Assembly: GCA_016296675.1 (NCBI GenBank)
Contig: JAEDIV010000114.1
Span: 1-8,678, forward strand
Direction of reading: 5' to 3'
DNA: 8,678 bases
Source: Clostridia bacterium
Lineage (GTDB): Bacteria > Bacillota > Clostridia > Christensenellales > Aristaeellaceae
The position numbers and the translations under genes were made by a program. Numbering within the stretch: the stretch's first letter is position 1; every line of letters starts with the position of its first letter. The notes under the pieces are model-generated. The model had not been told where the DNA came from. It worked only from the letters and a program-made list of their open reading frames with translations, and searched no databases. This document shows, piece after piece, positions 6,173 through 8,678 of the stretch.

Positions 6173-6333
6173 AGAAGGGATGGGTTCGAGGTATGATCGC
6201 CGGCGCGATGCTCGGCGCCTCGGCAGCAACGGTATACGGTATGATGAACTGGGAGCAGGAGAAGAAAATGGGGCGGTTTATGATGAATGCAGGACATGCC
6301 ATTGCGCACAAGGCGGAGAGAATGTTCAAGTGA
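6169..6333 (+). CDS. Small (54-residue) glycine/methionine-rich membrane-type protein
   Basis: This short gene overlaps the PRC-barrel stop codon (ATGA) and has a very good ribosome binding site, AAGGAGG (6155-6161), 7 bases upstream, so it is almost certainly translated with it. The product has a basic N-terminus (MKKGWVRG), a small-residue helix at about 8-26 with repeated Gly/Ala (GMIAGAMLGASAA) like a glycine-zipper or YtxH-type membrane anchor, and a basic amphipathic tail (EKKMGRFMMN to KAERMFK) with several methionines. I do not recognise a named family with certainty; it resembles the short YtxH-like proteins found near PRC-barrel genes in Clostridia. Function unknown. Confidence 0.7.
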   Translation: MKKGWVRGMIAGAMLGASAATVYGMMNWEQEKKMGRFMMNAGHAIAHKAERMFK

Positions 6334-6342
6334 CCGTGATGC

Positions 6343-6373
6343 GCGCCGGGACCTATTGGATCCCGGCGCTTTT
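6343..6373 (+). terminator. Terminator-like hairpin between the small gene and the AI-2E permease
   Basis: A perfect 9-bp stem, GCGCCGGGA (6343-6351) with TCCCGGCGC (6361-6369), encloses a 9-base loop and is followed by TTTT (6370-6373). The stem is strong but the T run is short, so termination may be partial and some transcript may continue into the permease gene. No separate promoter for the permease is seen. Confidence 0.65.
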
Positions 6374-6392
6374 ATCGGGAGGAAAGGGAAAT

Positions 6393-7409
6393 ATGACAGG
6401 AAGAGAAAGAAGGCTGTATCCGGCGCTGTTTGTTCTTGCGGCATGCATAGCCGGCGCTTTCATACTGATTAAGTGTATGGAAGTCATTAGAATTGCATCA
6501 GTTGCGCTTGCGGCCGCCTATCTTCTTTCGCCTGCCGTTTCCCGCCTTGAGAGGAAGATGCCCAGAAGCCTTGCGGTATTGATTGTATATGCTTCTTTGA
6601 TTCTTGTTTTTGCGGGTCTTGTGTTTCTTGTGTTTTTGCCGATGATATCGGAATTAAACGGGCTCGATGTGCATGCAGCAAGGGCAATACACAGCTTGCA
6701 GGCGCTTTCAGGACGGCTTTCTGACGCGCTCGATAAAAGGGGGATTGCACCGGATGTTTTCGATACGCTGTTTGGCGGCTTGGGCGCAGACAGCGCGAAA
6801 ATCCTTCCAATGGTTATTTCAGCGGTTTCAGGCATGGCAGGTTTTCTGGCCAATGCGCTCGCAGCGCTTGCACTTTCATGGTTCTTTTTGCTGGACTGGG
6901 AAAGACTGTCGCTTCGGCTGTTTTTGTGCGTGCCGTCCGGTATTCGCAAAAAGGTTGTCACCGCGTTTCTGAGTGTCAGGCGCGAGCTTGGACAGTATCT
7001 GCGTGCCCAAAGCATGTTGATTCTCGTAATCGGTGTGATTACTGTTGCTATCCTGTGGCTGATGCGCGCGCCCATGCCCGTGTCGATGGGGGTTATGTAC
7101 GCGCTTCTCAATGCCATACCGTATTTCGGTCCTCTGATCGGTATTTTCCCGCCTGTCCTTTCTGCGCTTTCCGTATCGCCGGCGAATGCGCTTTATACTG
7201 CGGTTGCACTTCTTCTTATCCAGCAGATCGACAACTATTTTCTCTCGCCGCGCATTATGGGTGCGGTTTCCAATTCGGGTCCGGCGACAATTCTGCTGGC
7301 GATTTCTCTGGGCGGCGCACTCTTCGGCGTTCCGGGCATGTTTCTTGCGCTTCCGGCGCTTGTGACGGCCAAATCTGTTTATCGGGTATTTACTTTGCCT
7401 AAGGCATAA
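6393..7409 (+). CDS. AI-2E family (YrrI/YdiK-like) membrane permease
   Basis: A 338-residue integral membrane protein of the AI-2E transporter family (formerly UPF0118), some members of which export autoinducer-2 while others act as ion antiporters; the substrate here is unknown. Helices are visible at about 10-27, 31-47, 58-83, 145-168, 205-224, 231-263, 264-280 and 297-328, with an amphipathic stretch in between (90-140). Family motifs include NAIPYFGPLIG (240-250), QQIDNYFLSPRIMG (277-290) and LGGALFGVPGMFLALP (306-321). The start is ATG 6393, with GGAGG (6378-6382) 10 bases upstream; a longer open frame reaching back to 6147 runs out of frame through the small upstream gene and the terminator and is not coding. 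In Firmicutes such permeases often sit next to PRC-barrel genes, as here. Confidence 0.9.
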   Translation: MTGRERRLYPALFVLAACIAGAFILIKCMEVIRIASVALAAAYLLSPAVSRLERKMPRSLAVLIVYASLILVFAGLVFLVFLPMISELNGLDVHAARAIHSLQALSGRLSDALDKRGIAPDVFDTLFGGLGADSAKILPMVISAVSGMAGFLANALAALALSWFFLLDWERLSLRLFLCVPSGIRKKVVTAFLSVRRELGQYLRAQSMLILVIGVITVAILWLMRAPMPVSMGVMYALLNAIPYFGPLIGIFPPVLSALSVSPANALYTAVALLLIQQIDNYFLSPRIMGAVSNSGPATILLAISLGGALFGVPGMFLALPALVTAKSVYRVFTLPKA

Positions 7410-7447
7410 ATGCACCAAAAGATTACAAAACAAAATGAAAAAAGGCA

Positions 7448-7476
7448 TTGACAAACTGTCTGATCCGAGATATAAT
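7448..7476 (+). promoter_or_regulatory. Consensus sigma-A promoter of tRNA-Arg
   Basis: Perfect TTGACA (7448-7453) and perfect TATAAT (7471-7476) with the ideal 17-base spacer. Transcription would begin near 7483, about 14 bases before the mature tRNA. Confidence 0.93.
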
Positions 7477-7496
7477 AATACCCGTTGTTAAGCCAT

Positions 7497-7570
7497 GTGC
7501 CTGTAGCTCAGCCGGATAGAGTGTTTGGCTACGAACCAAAAGGTCAGGGGTTCGAATCCCTTCAGGCACG
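7497..7570 (+). tRNA. tRNA-Arg (anticodon ACG)
   Basis: The 74-base sequence folds as a full cloverleaf: acceptor GTGCCTG/CAGGCAC, D stem GCTC/GAGT-type with AGCCGGATA loop, anticodon stem TTTGG/CCAAA around the loop CTACGAA, a five-base variable loop, and a T arm with TTCGAAT loop. The anticodon ACG (7531-7533) reads CGU and, once A34 becomes inosine through TadA, also CGC and CGA. The discriminator base is G7570, normal for arginine in many bacteria. CCA is not encoded (next bases CTT), so a CCA-adding enzyme is required. It is a single-gene unit between its own promoter and terminator. Confidence 0.96.
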
Positions 7571-7578
7571 CTTTCATG

Positions 7579-7606
7579 CCGGATGCTGAAAAGCATCCGG
7601 TTTTTT
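7579..7606 (+). terminator. Rho-independent terminator of tRNA-Arg
   Basis: A perfect 9-bp stem CCGGATGCT (7579-7587) with AGCATCCGG (7592-7600), closed by a GAAA tetraloop and followed by six T and then GTTT. It lies 8 bases after the tRNA. Confidence 0.95.
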
Positions 7607-7647
7607 GTTTCCCGGCAGTATTTTTAAAGCGATCAGCAACATTGCGC

Positions 7648-7676
7648 TTGAAATATACGCTGCGAGATTATATAAT
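7648..7676 (+). promoter_or_regulatory. Sigma-A type promoter of the DUF6273 gene
   Basis: TTGAAA (7648-7653) and TATAAT (7671-7676) with a 17-base spacer. Transcription would start near 7683, giving a leader of about 23 bases with the GAGGTG ribosome binding site (7692-7697). Confidence 0.82.
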
Positions 7677-7705
7677 GAATGCATAAACGATGAGGTGAAC
7701 ACAAG

Positions 7706-8678
7706 ATGAAGCGAATAATTAGTATGTTTTTATTGATGATTCTTATGTGCGCTGTCCCGGCTTCTGCATTTACGCTGCCCGAGGGCATGCAGCAGGATCT
7801 TTCGGGTTTGGGCGTAATTGAATCAGACACGGTTTCAAATGGCTGCGCACGTCTTCCGATTACCTGGTATCTGGCGGAAATCGAGGGAACGCCCGACAGC
7901 ATTGTTTATGAGGTGTTTTTGGGCAATAACAGCATCTTCAGATCCGAGCCCACGGAAGAAACGAGCTTCGTATATACCCCTGAAAAGGGCGGCGAATATT
8001 CGCTGGTCGCTACGCTTTTCTACGGAGAATCGGAAGCAAAGGTTCAGGCCGATCCGATCCAGGTTGCAGACAAATTGTATTTCGGTTCATTTGAACAGGA
8101 CAGAAAGCCTGAAACGCTCGAACCGATCGAGTGGCGCGTACTTGATGTGAAAGACGGAAAGGCGCTCATCATTTCAGAATACGCGCTTCGTCCCGGCGCG
8201 TACTTCAATCCTGACTGGATCAAGTTTAAGTACACCTGGTGGGAGAGATCCTATATCGGAGATGTCGGCAGAAACAATAAGCCCGGCAAGGGAGATACGA
8301 AATCCTACAGCTTTACGCCGGACCACATTCTTCTTGACGACGGAACGTACGGAACGGAAGCAGACCTTTATTATACGCACGCCCGCTATTGGCTGAACGG
8401 TGAATTTTATGAAACGGCTTTTTCTGATGAGGAGAGAGTACGCATCAATCTCACGCTGAATGAAAACAAGGACAATCCTGATTCGGGCATTGACGGCGGC
8501 GCTGATACAGAGGACTACGTCTTCTTCTTGAGCTACGATGAATATAAAGCCTACTTTGAAGCCGGTGCGGATTCCAAATGCCAGCCCACGCCTGCGGCAA
8601 AAGCTGCGCACAAGGAAATGAAAATGACGACGTACTGCTATTGGTGGCTGCGCACACCCGGCGAGTTCCGCTGCAATG
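7706..8678 (+). CDS. Secreted DUF6273-type protein, C-terminus cut by window edge
   Basis: The frame stays open for 324 codons to the window edge. Residues 1-21 are a signal peptide (MKR, a hydrophobic core, then PASA before Phe22); C15 lacks a good lipobox, so cleavage by signal peptidase I is more likely. Residues about 35-112 look like one beta-sandwich (Ig/PKD-like) domain. From about 116 the DUF6273 pattern begins: YFGSFEQD, EPIEWRVLDVKDGKALIIS, WLNGEFYETAFSDEER, then a DNPDSGIDGGADTEDYVFFLS-type stretch, a CQPTPAAKA segment and WWLRTPG, the usual formylglycine-sulfatase/C-lectin-like ending. About 55 residues (147-203 region) separate two parts that are normally close. The ATG has GAGGTG 8 bases upstream. 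DUF6273 proteins are common in gut Clostridia; their role, perhaps surface binding, is not established. Confidence 0.85.
   Translation, partial: MKRIISMFLLMILMCAVPASAFTLPEGMQQDLSGLGVIESDTVSNGCARLPITWYLAEIEGTPDSIVYEVFLGNNSIFRSEPTEETSFVYTPEKGGEYSLVATLFYGESEAKVQADPIQVADKLYFGSFEQDRKPETLEPIEWRVLDVKDGKALIISEYALRPGAYFNPDWIKFKYTWWERSYIGDVGRNNKPGKGDTKSYSFTPDHILLDDGTYGTEADLYYTHARYWLNGEFYETAFSDEERVRINLTLNENKDNPDSGIDGGADTEDYVFFLSYDEYKAYFEAGADSKCQPTPAAKAAHKEMKMTTYCYWWLRTPGEFRCN

Noticed and set aside
6147..6392. A long open frame that reaches back from the AI-2E permease to 6147
   Set aside because: This part has no membrane-protein character, crosses the small gene in another frame and the terminator stem at 6343-6369, and the permease has a good ribosome binding site and start at 6393.
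7571..7705. Search for an attachment-site repeat of the tRNA 3' end next to the tRNA
   Set aside because: No copy of the T-arm or acceptor sequence was seen within the window and no integrase gene is present.
1..8678. CRISPR arrays, insertion sequences, toxin-antitoxin pairs or defence genes
   Set aside because: No regularly spaced direct repeats, transposase motifs or nuclease/antitoxin patterns were recognised on either strand; nearly all sequence is explained by housekeeping genes and their signals.

Overview
The window looks like chromosomal DNA from a Gram-positive (Firmicutes/Clostridia-type) bacterium of medium GC content. The evidence is the gene order (an ylmE/yggS-sepF-yggT-divIVA division cluster, then lspA-rluD), strong AGGAGG-type ribosome binding sites, near-consensus sigma-A promoters and a DUF6273-type secreted protein, a family common in gut Clostridia. 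No transposase, integrase, CRISPR array or phage gene is visible. The exact genus cannot be told from the sequence.

Layout. Positions 1-283 (minus) hold the N-terminal end of lgt (prolipoprotein diacylglyceryl transferase), cut by the window edge. It is divergently transcribed from a plus-strand operon, with two good promoters placed nearly back to back (317-346 minus, 365-393 plus). The plus operon encodes a single-pass HlyD-like adaptor protein, a YggS/YlmE PLP-binding protein, SepF and YggT/YlmG. After a 112-base gap comes DivIVA with a strong terminator (3895-3944). A second unit follows: a DUF5665 small membrane protein, lspA (signal peptidase II, overlapping it) and rluD (23S pseudouridine synthase, overlapping lspA by GTGA). 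A third unit contains a PRC-barrel protein starting at TTG, an overlapping 54-residue glycine-rich membrane-type peptide, a terminator, and an AI-2E-family permease. Then a stand-alone tRNA-Arg(ACG) with a consensus promoter and its own terminator. Last, from its own promoter, comes a secreted DUF6273-type protein that runs off the right edge.

How it fits together. SepF anchors and aligns the FtsZ ring, YggT and DivIVA are associated with envelope/division topology, and Lgt plus LspA perform the first two steps of lipoprotein maturation. The segment is therefore mainly a cell-envelope and division neighbourhood. Most of it is conserved housekeeping DNA. The less ordinary points are the pump-less HlyD-like protein leading the division operon, the absence of ylmH between yggT and divIVA, and two leaders (DUF5665 and PRC-barrel) in which the ribosome binding site can be base-paired into a hairpin. 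The DUF6273 protein also carries an unusual insert. I found no clear evidence of a new defence or mobile system here.
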